A stretch of DNA of 64,000 bases from Petunia secreta (taxonomy: Eukaryota; Streptophyta; Magnoliopsida; Solanales; Solanaceae), in NCBI GenBank assembly GCA_029990175.1, contig JARKIP010000023.1:27113501-27177500 (forward strand). The letters run 5' to 3'. Positions 12,114-21,591 of this stretch are shown piece after piece. The translations under genes were made by a program, and so were the position numbers. The notes under the pieces were generated by a model. The model was not told the origin of the DNA, made no database searches, and saw only the letters and a program-made list of their open reading frames with translations. Each line of letters begins with the position of its first letter. Position 1 is the stretch's first letter.

Positions 12114-15100
12114 GATAGTTGGCTTGGTTAACAACTAAGTTGCTCGGACACGGCACTTTTGGTGCAGCACCAGTGGCGACACAACACTAGTATCGGTGTC
12201 AGTGTCGGTGTGGAATCCGTACCGGATCTGGTCAAACGTTTTTGAGTACTTTGACCACAAACGACGGAAAAATTCTAGACAAGATACAATTTGATTCCCA
12301 AAATCAGAACCAAAGCTATGGTAAATATGAAAAATTTACCTCTCAAATAATGTCTTCCTACATTACCTCGATAGAAAATCCAAAGGAAGAAAGTTTCTTA
12401 AGGCCAACAAAAGTGTAGGATCAGATAATAACTCTATTTTATTATTTTGAATTATTTTTAGCTTAATCCCGAACCCCTATCCATACCAAGATATGTATCC
12501 CCGAATCTTAGAATTTAGTTCTCGAAGGATACGACCTCTAGATCCGCACCTCTCTCCGAGCTTAACAACATATATTAGGGTGTTTTAGATAGGTTAAGCT
12601 AAATGATCCTTAATTTGACATAATAATAAAGAATTATTTTTTTATACGATATCATTAAGAATATGCTAATAATATACTATATTTTACCGTGACTAACATA
12701 TTTATTAATACACACTTGATGATTTCTTAACTTTCTAGTTTCTACATCCCTTCAAACTCTCCAAACTCAAGGTGATGAATCAACTTGAGTTGCTTATATC
12801 GAGAACAATAAAATACTAAAAAGAATCACCAGAATATTAACCAGAATCAAATAATAAACAATCACATGAAAGAAAAAGTAAAAAAAGAGGTTTGGAGTTC
12901 TTTCGTCAAAAGAATTTTGTAATTGTATGGAGCAAAAGAAAGTACTCCTTGTATAATACACAGAATGAATCTCCCAAAAAAATACACATATAAATCAATT
13001 CTACACCATTAAATCTTTTTATTTTTTTAAGAAGAAAGTCTAAACCATTAAATCTACTCTAAACCATCTAAAAGAGGTACAGCAACGCAAATCTCGGGGA
13101 CACATCTACATAAGTTGAATTGAATGGAAACTCGATATGGAGAACAGGGGTTCAATATCAGACACCAATAGAGTGAAGATAAAGAAGAGAGATTTTCTGT
13201 AGAACTGCGGCCAAAATTCAGTGTAGGAAGGACTCAATACACATACACTGATATCATGAAAATAAATAATATAACTTTTTTTTTTATGAATATAAATAAT
13301 ATAAATTTTACAAAAACAATGATTATAGCTTCAATGTTCATGAAAGGAAGGGACTCAAATACCATGCACTGATACCATAAACAACATGAAGAAAAGATTA
13401 AAAAATCTATGAAAAATGCTAGCTTGAAAGTCTCACGAAGAATAGATGGAATGGTGTCTCTAGCCAGAAAAAGAAAAAGAAACAGAAAGATACCTGATGA
13501 ACACATAACCTAATATAACGGAAGGACAAGTGAGTCCTAATCCTAACTATTTTTTTCGATAAGGAGTCTTTGTCCTAACAATTGTCAAAAATAATTGTTT
13601 CTATTACCATTTGTTACCACAATCACTCAAAATACTTCTAATAGATCAGTTCTCTTCAAATGCTAAAATGTCATCAGAAAAATGGAAATCATCTTTGCGT
13701 AAAGAATATTAAGGCCAAAATACTAAGCGGAAATAGATATAACTATGTTCTTTGCCATACTCCACAACTGCTGTGTCTTACCCTCCCCCTAAGACAACAG
13801 TCAATAAAGAACTAAGCAAGATAGTGTTTTTTTAAAATGGTATTATATTATTCACATTGATATTGTCACAAAGATGAAATCTAATAAAGACACAAGATAG
13901 TCGCTAGTGAAAAAACACAGTTAACATGCTTATTACAGTACAATTTAAGATGTTGTGCATCATCCCTGTCATGTGAAACATGGACACCTTTTCTTCAGTT
14001 TAACGGGCACGGCACACATTTCCTCAATTCAAAATACACCAATTACCTTCCATATGTTCGTATCGAGGTCTACTTCATGCTTCCCAGACATATCAATAGC
14101 ATCCACACTTAGAACTACCACAGTAGAACAAATCCGTTAATGACTGAAGCATTATGATATTAGGTATTCATTCACAAATAAAAATGAAATCTAGAAAAGA
14201 GCAAGCAAACATGGACCAATAGGGAGATTATATTTCTTACCATCACAAGGTAAAGAGGGGAATGTCATATTGATGTGTATGGGAAGTGTTTCTCCACGTC
14301 TCAAGTCAACTGCCATCTGCCAAAGCATAATTCAGAGCAGATACCTTTAAACTACTCTAAAATGGATAGAATAAGGTAAACATTGAAGAGAAATACTGCA
14401 TTGAAAAGAAGAGAAAAACCTGATGAACGGTATTTATACTAAGATAGTAACTCAGTTCATGCAAAAACAATGTTGCCATGATAACCAGCCCCACAATGGA
14501 AACTAGCGAGAAAAAAGAACGAAAGAACAAAGTTAGTAGAGGAATCAGACCTAAATAAAAAAAAAGATATAGAGTAAGCATGATGTCTTCTAAATGTCAA
14601 CTCAAAAGTAACGCCAAGTGAAGTAGCTAGCACGCGTTGCAATCATTTCTCAGTACCATAATTTTGCACTTGAACAAGTGCATGGGAAGCAACTTTGATG
14701 AAAGGGCAGGAAAAAAAATTTGTTTGTTGATAAGGTAAATAATTTCATTAATGATAAAGTTGGGTCCACAAAAATTGGCCATATACAAGTAGTATACCAA
14801 AAAAGAGAAACCTACAAAAAGATATGGTTTTCTACAAATGCTACCATTCTTCTTCATCAAAAAAAAAAAGATAAATAAATAAAATAAACAAATGCTAGCC
14901 AGTCTTCTATACAACAAGGACTATATGGTGCACCAAAAAGCAATAAGATGGTTATTCCTCAACTGAACAAGGGTCATCACTACCGCATCAAAAGCTCTCA
15001 TGTTTCTTTCTCTCCAAATAAGCCACATTAACGCTAAAGGAGTCAGTTTCCATCCTTTGTGCTTTCTACTCCATCTACCACACTCCCAACTGAAGATCAA

Positions 15101-15618
15101 CTCTTTTATAGTGCTTGGCATCGTCCATGATATACCAAACAGACTCAGAACTTCCCACCAAAATCTTGAGGCAAAACTAGAATGAAGGAGGAGATGATTG
15201 ATATCTTCACTGTCCTCTTTGCACATGATAACTAACATAAGTGACCTAAGATTCTCGGCCATCAAAATCACCTCTCTAGCTGCTAACCGAGCAAAGAAAA
15301 ACCTTCCTCAGGATCTAAATTCGACCTATGCGGAAAGTCAATTTCCTCCCTAACGAAAAGTTTACATAAAGTGACTTGCATACATTGACACTAAATTCAC
15401 CCCTGCCCACAATGCTTGTTCCAAATCTTCATAACCAACTAAGAGGGACGTTCAAAACATATGTGGAACTTAGACATATTTCAAGAGACGAAAAGGTAAA
15501 TACAAAATGAAAAGTAAGTAAAGAGAATACCAAAGGCGCCAGATTTAGTCTTGTGTAATAAATGATCTTCGGCACGGGGAAAAGCATCCAGCCCTCTTAG
15601 AACACTCTTCACCCCCAT
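7210..15618 (-). CDS. ERGIC-3 / ERV46-type ER-Golgi cargo receptor, 11 exons, 351 aa
   Basis: Family role: a COPII vesicle membrane protein that cycles between ER and Golgi and acts in cargo selection. Exons in transcription order: 15531-15618, 14420-14502, 14241-14316, 14047-14114, 11241-11325, 10727-10848, 10293-10376, 9443-9589, 8269-8377, 8039-8158, 7210-7283. Their lengths sum to 1056 nt, all junctions are in phase with GT-AG borders, and the stop is TAA. The start MGVKSVLRGLDAFPRAEDHL is the usual N-terminus of this family. Segment 30-50 (VSIVGLVIMATLFLHEL...) is the first membrane helix. The lumenal domain contains SVDAIDMSGKHEVDLDTNIWK, GEGCR-VYGVLDVQRVAGNFHIS and HIIHDLSFGPKYPGINNPLDG. 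About 305-330 (FITRLCAVLGGTFALTGML) is the second helix. Length matches the ~350-aa plant class. An acidic/His linker (about 134-150) lies in the lumenal part. Intron 1 carries a LINE fragment and intron 4 (11326-14046) a GA microsatellite. The reading frame looks intact. Confidence 0.93.
12061..12114. repeat. (GA)n microsatellite with a G-run
   Basis: About 20 GA dinucleotides followed by a run of about 10 G, inside intron 4 of the ERGIC-3-like gene. Likely length-polymorphic. Spurious ORFs here are not genes. Confidence 0.9.
12126..12570. repeat. Possible MITE in intron 4 of the ERGIC-3-like gene
   Basis: The left side contains gttaacaactaagttgctcggac. The right side, reverse-complemented, reads as tgttgttaagctcggag, an imperfect terminal inverted repeat. 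GC content inside differs from the surrounding intron. No target duplication was confirmed and no coding sequence is present. Confidence 0.3.
14921..15460 (-). mobile_element. LINE (L1-type) fragment in intron 1: RT zinc-binding domain
   Basis: Read on the minus strand, positions about 15310 to 14921 translate to FFARLAAREVILMAENL..., then CKEDSEDINHLLLHS, FASRFWWEVL and LIWRERNMRAFD. This is the pattern of the zinc-binding-in-reverse-transcriptase domain that follows RT in plant L1 elements (FF..LAAR....NL..R, C..E.E...HLL.HC...W). Some Cys/His positions are lost (HSS instead of HC), and no upstream RT or endonuclease is seen, so it is a 5'-truncated relic. It lies in the sense direction of the host gene, between coding exons 1 and 2, with no sign that it is spliced into the mRNA. 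Confidence 0.65.
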
Positions 15619-15819
15619 TTTTACTATTCTGCAAATAATTTACGGTAAACAAATCAAAGATAAAAATGAAATTGAATTCATTTATTAGATCAAACGTCAA
15701 TAAAATTACCTAATAAATTGTAGAGAGAGAACGTACCAGGAATCCGATCTCTTTGTCAACAACAACGACGACGACAAAGGTCCATCACCCACCAACACTT
15801 GCTTTTCTTTATTGGGCTC

Positions 15820-16510
15820 GGCCTTTTGAACTGGCCACTTTTGGTACTGGTCTTTGGGCACATGCCATTAATAACAAAATATTTAGTTTATAGCCACTTT
15901 TTACACCCACCAGAAATAGAAAAATGGAAAAAAAACTAAATTACCCCCCAAATATATATATCAGTCCATATGAATATAACTTTAGTACATAAAGATAGGG
16001 AAGTTCTATCCCTATGGATGGTACTTCAATCCATAAGGATAGACAAGTTCAATCCCTGTGGATGGAACTTCAATCCATAAGAGTATATAAGTTCAATCCA
16101 TATGGATGGAACATCAGTACACAGGGCAGAGAAGTTCAATCCATGTGGATAGAACTTCAGTCCAATCCTTGTGGATGGAACTTCAATCCATAAGAGTAGA
16201 TAAGTTCAATCCCTGTGGATGGAACTTCAATACACATTGCAGAGAAGTTCAATCCATATGGATAGAATTTCAGTCCATAAGGGTAGAGAAGTTCAATCCA
16301 TGTGGATAGAACTTCAGTCCATGTGGTTTGAACTTTAATCATAGTATTTCAAACTTCAGTCCAGTAATCAGACTGAGGGGTAATTAAGTCTTTTTAATTA
16401 GGAGTATTTAATGACCTTATCTAGTAAAGAGCCAAAAGTGGCCTCGAGTATAAGACCAAAGAAAATAGTGGCTGCAAAGCTAATACAAGTGTCAAAACTG
16501 GCCACTGGGC
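15820..16510. mobile_element. Possible MITE enclosing the minisatellite
   Basis: The left flank has ggccacttttgg and tggtctttgg; the right flank has ccaaaagtggcc, gaccaaag and actggccact in inverted orientation. The modules are not in perfectly mirrored order, so this is a tentative non-autonomous element. It lies immediately upstream of the ERGIC-3-like gene's start codon region (15618) and could overlap its promoter. Confidence 0.35.
15960..16350. repeat. Degenerate minisatellite, about 40-45 bp unit
   Basis: Roughly eight to nine imperfect copies of a unit containing aagttcaatcc(c/a)(t/a)(g/a)tggat, ggaacttcaatccataag and agtagat. The units themselves are partly palindromic (atccatatggat, atccatgtggat). 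ORFs on both strands in this block are repeat translations, not proteins. It sits inside a possible MITE (15820-16510). Confidence 0.75.
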
Positions 16511-16524
16511 GAAAATTTTACGAC

Positions 16525-16985
16525 CCTATATGATGACCACTCAGTTTTCGCACTACTTACAAAGAATCAGCCATCAATTATAAAGTTTTAAAAAGTAGCC
16601 AGATTTTGAAAACATGTATTTATTTTAAAGATTAGTCACAGTACAAACATCTGAGATTTCCTCCTGGTGCTTTATATATATAAAGTCTCAGTCCCAGATT
16701 TTTATACTGGGACTTTGAACTACACATGTTCAAAGTCCCATTATTTTATAATGGGATTCCCTCCTGGTGCTTATAAAGTCCCAGTATAAAATACTGGTAC
16801 TTTGAACTAACATATTAAAAGTCCCAGTATTTTATACTGGGACTGTTGTTGTTTAAGTGATCCCAGTATTTTATACTGGGACTTGTCCGAATGTGGCTAT
16901 TTCTCAGTGAATTTATTTTTGGTGGCTACAGATCAATTAGCACGCACCAATCAGACCCCTACGCAAAATTTTTACAATTTAAACT
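16525..16985. mobile_element. Hairpin-array MITE, copy A
   Basis: The core (about 16680-16885) contains repeated palindromic units in which agtcccagtataaaatactgg alternates with its inverse, separated by tttgaac/gttcaaag spacers. The right shoulder (gtggctatttctcagtgaatt, then tggctaca(g/a)atcaatta) is shared with copy B near 17690, so both belong to one family. No ORF of significance. Confidence 0.6.
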
Positions 16986-17129
16986 TGGCATTTAGATGGT
17001 CTTAACTCCAAAATATTAGATATAAACATTTTAAACTGAATGAATCCCCATAATCTGCCCAAAAATTAGTAGATGTTTTACTAAGCAATCTATTTTATCC
17101 ATTTCCTCTAATTTCAGCCATTTTTTAAA

Positions 17130-17790
17130 GGGAAACTATTCGGAAAATTTTGATCACTAGCCATTTTTAGACGCACTCATTGGGGACTATCCATCGTTTC
17201 CAAATTCATTGAAAAATAGCCAAAAATTCACGCGCGCACTTAAGCTCCATTAGCGTTGAAAAAACACCCCAGACTAGTCCCATAACAAAATACTGAGGCT
17301 TTGTTCAAAGCCCAAGTATTTTGTTATGGGACTTTATATATAAAGCTTCAGTCCCATAACAAAATGCTGGGGCTGTGAACAAAACTTGTTCAAAGCCCAG
17401 CATTTTGTTATGGGACTGAAGCTTTATATATAAAGTCCCATAACCCAAAACAAAATGCTGGGGCTGTGAACAAAACTTGTTCAAAGCCCCAGCATTTTGT
17501 TATGGGACTGAAGCTTTATATATAAAGTCCCATAACAAAATACTTGGGCTTTGAACAAAACCTGTTCAAAGCCCCAGTATTTTATACTGGGGTTAGTTTA
17601 CTGAAGCTTCCCAGTATAAATACTGGGGCTTTGAACAAGTTTTGTTCAAGGCCCCAGTATTTAAACTGGAATTTGTCCGGAGGTGGCTATTTCTCAGCGA
17701 ATTTATTTTTGACGGCTACAAATCAATTAACGCGCGCCAAACAGGCCCCTGCACGAACTTTTTACAAACTATTCGCGAGCCTCATCGCAC
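17130..17790. mobile_element. Hairpin-array MITE, copy B
   Basis: The core (about 17272-17680) holds several tandem palindromes: agtcccataacaaaatgctgg, then ggctgtgaacaaaacttgttc, then the inverse, joined by gaagctttatatataaag, itself nearly palindromic. The left shoulder (aaattcattgaaaaatagcc) is roughly the inverse of the right shoulder (ggctatttctcagcgaattta). A single-stranded transcript would fold into long perfect stems. Confidence 0.65.
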
Positions 17791-18179
17791 GCTTATAAAC
17801 CATCAGGATTGAAGTTATGTATTTACTCCCGCCCATAGATTGAAGTTCACTATACTTAATTTTTTTTGTCTGAAATTGAGTCAAATCCAAAGCAAAAAAT
17901 GCGAAGTTAGGCTTAACTTTAAATCAAATTTAGTTTGAAGTTGAGCAAAAAAGAGACAAAAAAGAAAATTAAAAAAAAATAGCATATCTCAACTTCATAC
18001 CACAAGGGGCTAAAGTGAGCTTAGTTTGGCTTGAATTTCAACCCTAATGGTTTGAAGATAGATAAAGTGAATAATCCTCGTAAAGATGCGCCCATATGTA
18101 ACTGGAAATAGTACTAGTGCGTCCAAAATGGCTCTTTGTCCAGAAAATTCCTTTGGTGATCCACCAGGAGAGGGTAAAG

Positions 18180-18870
18180 GTTAAATAGCTTTTTAACCGG
18201 CTCCAAAAGTTAAATACTAGCACTGAAAAATCTTATTTCGGTAAATACCCCCCTGATATAAGGCGGATTTGCAAAAATATGATACGGGAAGCAATGGTTT
18301 GCCTTTTTGCCCGCGCTAACAGCAATTTACCTCACTTCTTACAATTTCATTTGAACCCGCAACCCCCGTTAAGGTTTAATGAAAAAAATCTGGACGAAAA
18401 TACCCCTGTTAAGTTTTTACGTCAGGGCCAAGACTTGCTTTTATATTTCTCTGATTTTCAACACTTATCCCTTCAAGTATTGGCAAAAGGCAATACTTGC
18501 CGCACTTGACCGTAAGTCTTGGCAAAAGGCAAGACTTGCCTTTGACCCCTGCTCGATTTGTCAACACTTGAGCGGCAAGTGTTGGCAAAAGGCAACACTT
18601 GCCGCACTTCGTCGTAAGTCTTGGCAATAGCCAAGATTTGCTCCTTCTAATCTTACCTGCATTCTTGCCATATAATTTGAAGTATTGAGAAAATATTACT
18701 TGTCCTTGAAGTATAGCCAATTGCCAAGACTTACAAAATTTTTGCTTTGAAGTCTTGGTTTCGAATTAAATAAGGGCATTTTGTTAAAATATTCCTTGGC
18801 GCGTACAATTCTGCAAAACCACTCCTTATAGAGGGCATGCGGTGAAATTTTTTGTTGATATAAAGGCTCA
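18180..18870. mobile_element. Second type of hairpin-array MITE
   Basis: Tandem short inverted repeats (aagtcttggcaaaaggcaagacttgcc and aagtgttggcaaaaggcaacacttgcc types) occupy about 18474-18720, flanked by a different left arm (ggctccaaaagttaaatact...aaataccccc) and right arm. It is unrelated in sequence to the 16.5-17.8 kb family but similar in design. Overlapping ORFs on both strands are by-products of the repeats. Confidence 0.5.
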
Positions 18871-20183
18871 ATTCACGTGAAAACACATAAATTACTGAGT
18901 GTGAAGTAAATTGGGTGTGTGCAAGCATTCTTCAGACATAGTTGTTTACATAATCACCCGTGCATAAGTACTTATTTTCTTTCTATTAGCATTAACTTTT
19001 TGTAGCCGTATCAATAATCTAAAATTAGACAGGAAAAAGTACTAACATTGATAATTAGTTTATATTCATTTTCTAAATTAAAGGACACCAATCAATCCTA
19101 AAAAAGATCTCAGGCGCTAATATAAGTAACAATCAACAGAGAAGCACGATTATAGGACGCCATATACTCTCATTTAATTTAAGATTGAAGGGGTTGTACT
19201 TTCAAATTTTTGAATTTTCACAATTGAAATACATAACACATATAAATATAAAGTAAATAAAAGGATATATGTTAGATACCAAGTTAATATATTTAAAATT
19301 TGAAATAACTAACTAATAAAAAAACTATGAACACCAAATCAATACATACTACATGTCATGCTAATATATGTGATATATATATATATATATAAAACAAATC
19401 TTGAATATTGGATTGATACATGATAGCTTATATACTATACATTTGATTAATAAATATTGAATATACAGTATATACATATTGAGTATTCACTTAATATTTT
19501 AACTATTTATCTACATACACAATATCATATATTTAATATTTATTTAACATATTGTGTATAAATTATTTATTCGATTAATATTTTAATATTTATTAAACAT
19601 GGCGGGATTGGGGGAAGAGGAAGGAGATAAGCCCATGGCGGGGGGTGGTGGGGGAGGGGGGTGGGGGAGGGAGATAAACATGGCGGAGAGAGGGATGGGG
19701 GCATTTAATGATTGGTGATAAAGTATCTTAAGATTAAGGGATAAAATATGCAACCATCTAAGTAATTCCTAAAATTAAGGGATAAATAAGTAATAGTTAA
19801 TATATTTATAAAGTATAGAAATTAATTTATAAAATAATTCAAATGGCTAGGGGAAGAAAGGAATTCAAAAGCATGTTTATGAACAGTAAATAAGTTTTAC
19901 TAGCATGTTTATGAAGTAATTTTTCTTTAATATTTTGGAGGCATGTCATATAAACTGTAAAGTGCATTATAAGACTATAGTTTGGTAGCAACATAACTTT
20001 TGATTTCTTTTGTACTCAAGTGAAATCACATTTTAAGCACATCATGATTGATGACATTACCCCTTCACGAGATTAATTACTCTTTTGCATACAAAGCATG
20101 ACAATATCACAAGTTTTTAACTTTCTTCATACCATTAACCATGCCATATAAGGACAAACTTTTTCCTTGCATAACCTTTGGTC
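18871..20183. other. AT-rich intergenic region upstream of the GT31 gene
   Basis: Contains a TA dinucleotide run near 19372-19391 and a G-rich patch at 19599-19700 (listed separately). No coding sequence recognised. Confidence 0.5.
19599..19700 (+). repeat. G-rich patch with repeated catggcgg and potential G-quadruplex
   Basis: Three copies of catggcgg occur about 40 bp apart, two of them close to gagataa. Between them lies a tract with many runs of 3-6 G (19638-19671) in otherwise AT-rich DNA. The pattern of four or more G-runs with 1-3 nt loops fits a G-quadruplex-forming sequence. No gene here. Confidence 0.6.
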
Positions 20184-20190
20184 TATTTAA
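20184..20190 (+). promoter_or_regulatory. Candidate TATA-like element for the GT31 gene
   Basis: TATTTAA lies 92 bp upstream of the ATG at 20282, a plausible distance for a TATA box plus a short 5' leader. AT-rich context makes chance occurrence easy. Confidence 0.25.
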
Positions 20191-20281
20191 GAAACTTAAC
20201 ATACAATCCTTTTTCTGACTACTGAAACTTTACTAGTTTTCCAAACTTTCAATGAAATACCTTCTGGACATTTAAACTAAG

Positions 20282-21175
20282 ATGCCAAGGAGACAACTGC
20301 TTCTGGCTTCTTTATCTTCCTTTGCTATACTTCTCTTCATCTTTTTCATATCATTTAGTATTCGGTTAAACTTTTCGTTCATAACTTCTTTAAACAACAC
20401 GATTTTACTGCAACAATCGACCCAAATGAATGCAAAATTCTCTCTTTTAATAGGAATCTTTACAAAACCAGGAAATTTTGACCGAAGACATTTCCTTCGT
20501 CTTGTATATGGAATTCAATCCACACGTATAGCTCGTATTGACGTGAAGTTCATTTTCTGCAACATTACTAATGTTGAACAACAAAGTTTCATAGCTTTAG
20601 AAATCATGCGTTTCAATGACATTATCGTCCTCAACTGCTCTGAAAATATGAATAGTGGCAAAACTTATACTTACTTTTCTACCCTTCCTCGAATCCTTCC
20701 CACTCATTACGACTACATCATGAAGGCAGATGATGATGTTTATTTGAGACTTGCACCTTTAGCATCATCTCTCCAACCACTACCTAGAATTGATCTATAT
20801 TATGGCTTTGTTATACCTTGTCCTAGCATGAATCCATTTGTGCATTACATGTCTGGAATGGGATTTGTTTTATCATGGGATCTCGTGGAATGGATTGGAA
20901 GGTCGAATATTCCTGCAAATAATACATATGGTCCAGAAGATAAGTTAGTTGGTCAATGGCTAAATTTGGGGAATAAAGCAAAAAATAGGTTTTCAGACAA
21001 GCCAAGAATGTATGATTATCCAGGAACTAATGGAAGATGTTCACATGAGCTTATTCCAGATACTATAGCTGTTCATCGACTAAAGAAATGGGAGCAATGG
21101 ATAAACGTTTTAAGATTTTTTAATGTAACTAAACAACTCCAACCTTCTAATCTTTACAACATATCATTTGATTAA
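20282..21175 (+). CDS. GT31-family beta-1,3-galactosyltransferase-like protein, intronless, 297 aa
   Basis: Predicted type II Golgi glycosyltransferase. Residues 7-28 form a hydrophobic signal anchor (LLLASLSSFAILLFIFFISF) after a short basic N-terminus (MPRR). The lumenal domain carries the GT31 landmarks: RRHFLRLVYGIQ (68-79, matching the family's R...R.TW position, with VYG instead), the DxD-type metal/UDP-sugar site KADDDVYLRL (DDD 150-152), YMSGMGFVLS (189-198) and GPEDKLVGQWL (217-227), plus His265 near the C-terminus. Family knowledge says these enzymes transfer galactose or GlcNAc from UDP-sugars to glycans or proteoglycans; the acceptor cannot be read from sequence. Several N-x-S/T sites are present (e.g. 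NIT, NCS, NNT, NVT, NIS). The 297-aa length is on the short side for plant GT31 proteins, with little stem region and no galectin domain. The ORF is uninterrupted. It has repeats on both sides and no near gene neighbour. Confidence 0.85.
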   Translation: MPRRQLLLASLSSFAILLFIFFISFSIRLNFSFITSLNNTILLQQSTQMNAKFSLLIGIFTKPGNFDRRHFLRLVYGIQSTRIARIDVKFIFCNITNVEQQSFIALEIMRFNDIIVLNCSENMNSGKTYTYFSTLPRILPTHYDYIMKADDDVYLRLAPLASSLQPLPRIDLYYGFVIPCPSMNPFVHYMSGMGFVLSWDLVEWIGRSNIPANNTYGPEDKLVGQWLNLGNKAKNRFSDKPRMYDYPGTNGRCSHELIPDTIAVHRLKKWEQWINVLRFFNVTKQLQPSNLYNISFD

Positions 21176-21591
21176 CAAATTTGAAACTTTTGTCTAGGCT
21201 GTTATTTTAACCTAAATCTAGTTACTATGCAAGAAAACTCATTCATCTAGCTCCTTGTTTTATGTTTCACTGCTACAATTTTTAATTTGTCCCTATATTC
21301 GTTTTGTTTTTCAAAATGAATCGATGTGATTATTGTCTTCGATGTATAACAGTTTGAAAATTAGAGGAAATTAACAAAACAAATAAAAAGGAGCACCATC
21401 TTTGTGAAATCCAATTTTATGGTATTACTGTAAGATTACATGTAAATTCAATGTTCACCGGTGTTCTAATTTAAAAGATATCTTCAATGAATACATAAAA
21501 TAGAAACAATCACATCCAAATACATATTAAAAGGTTTCATATTGTTTGGCTCGAATAGAACAAAAAATGAAGAAAATATTCATTCTAAACA
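21176..21591. other. 3' flank of the GT31 gene
   Basis: AT-rich sequence following the TAA at 21173-21175. No other gene or repeat terminus recognised before the Helitron start. Confidence 0.4.

Noticed and set aside
11841..12131. 96-aa plus-strand ORF
   Set aside because: Runs through the (GA)n microsatellite, hence the RERERE tail. It lies in an intron on the opposite strand.
15960..16350. CRISPR-like array
   Set aside because: Direct repeats without unique spacers, in a plant genome. The units are adjacent and diverged, so it is a minisatellite.
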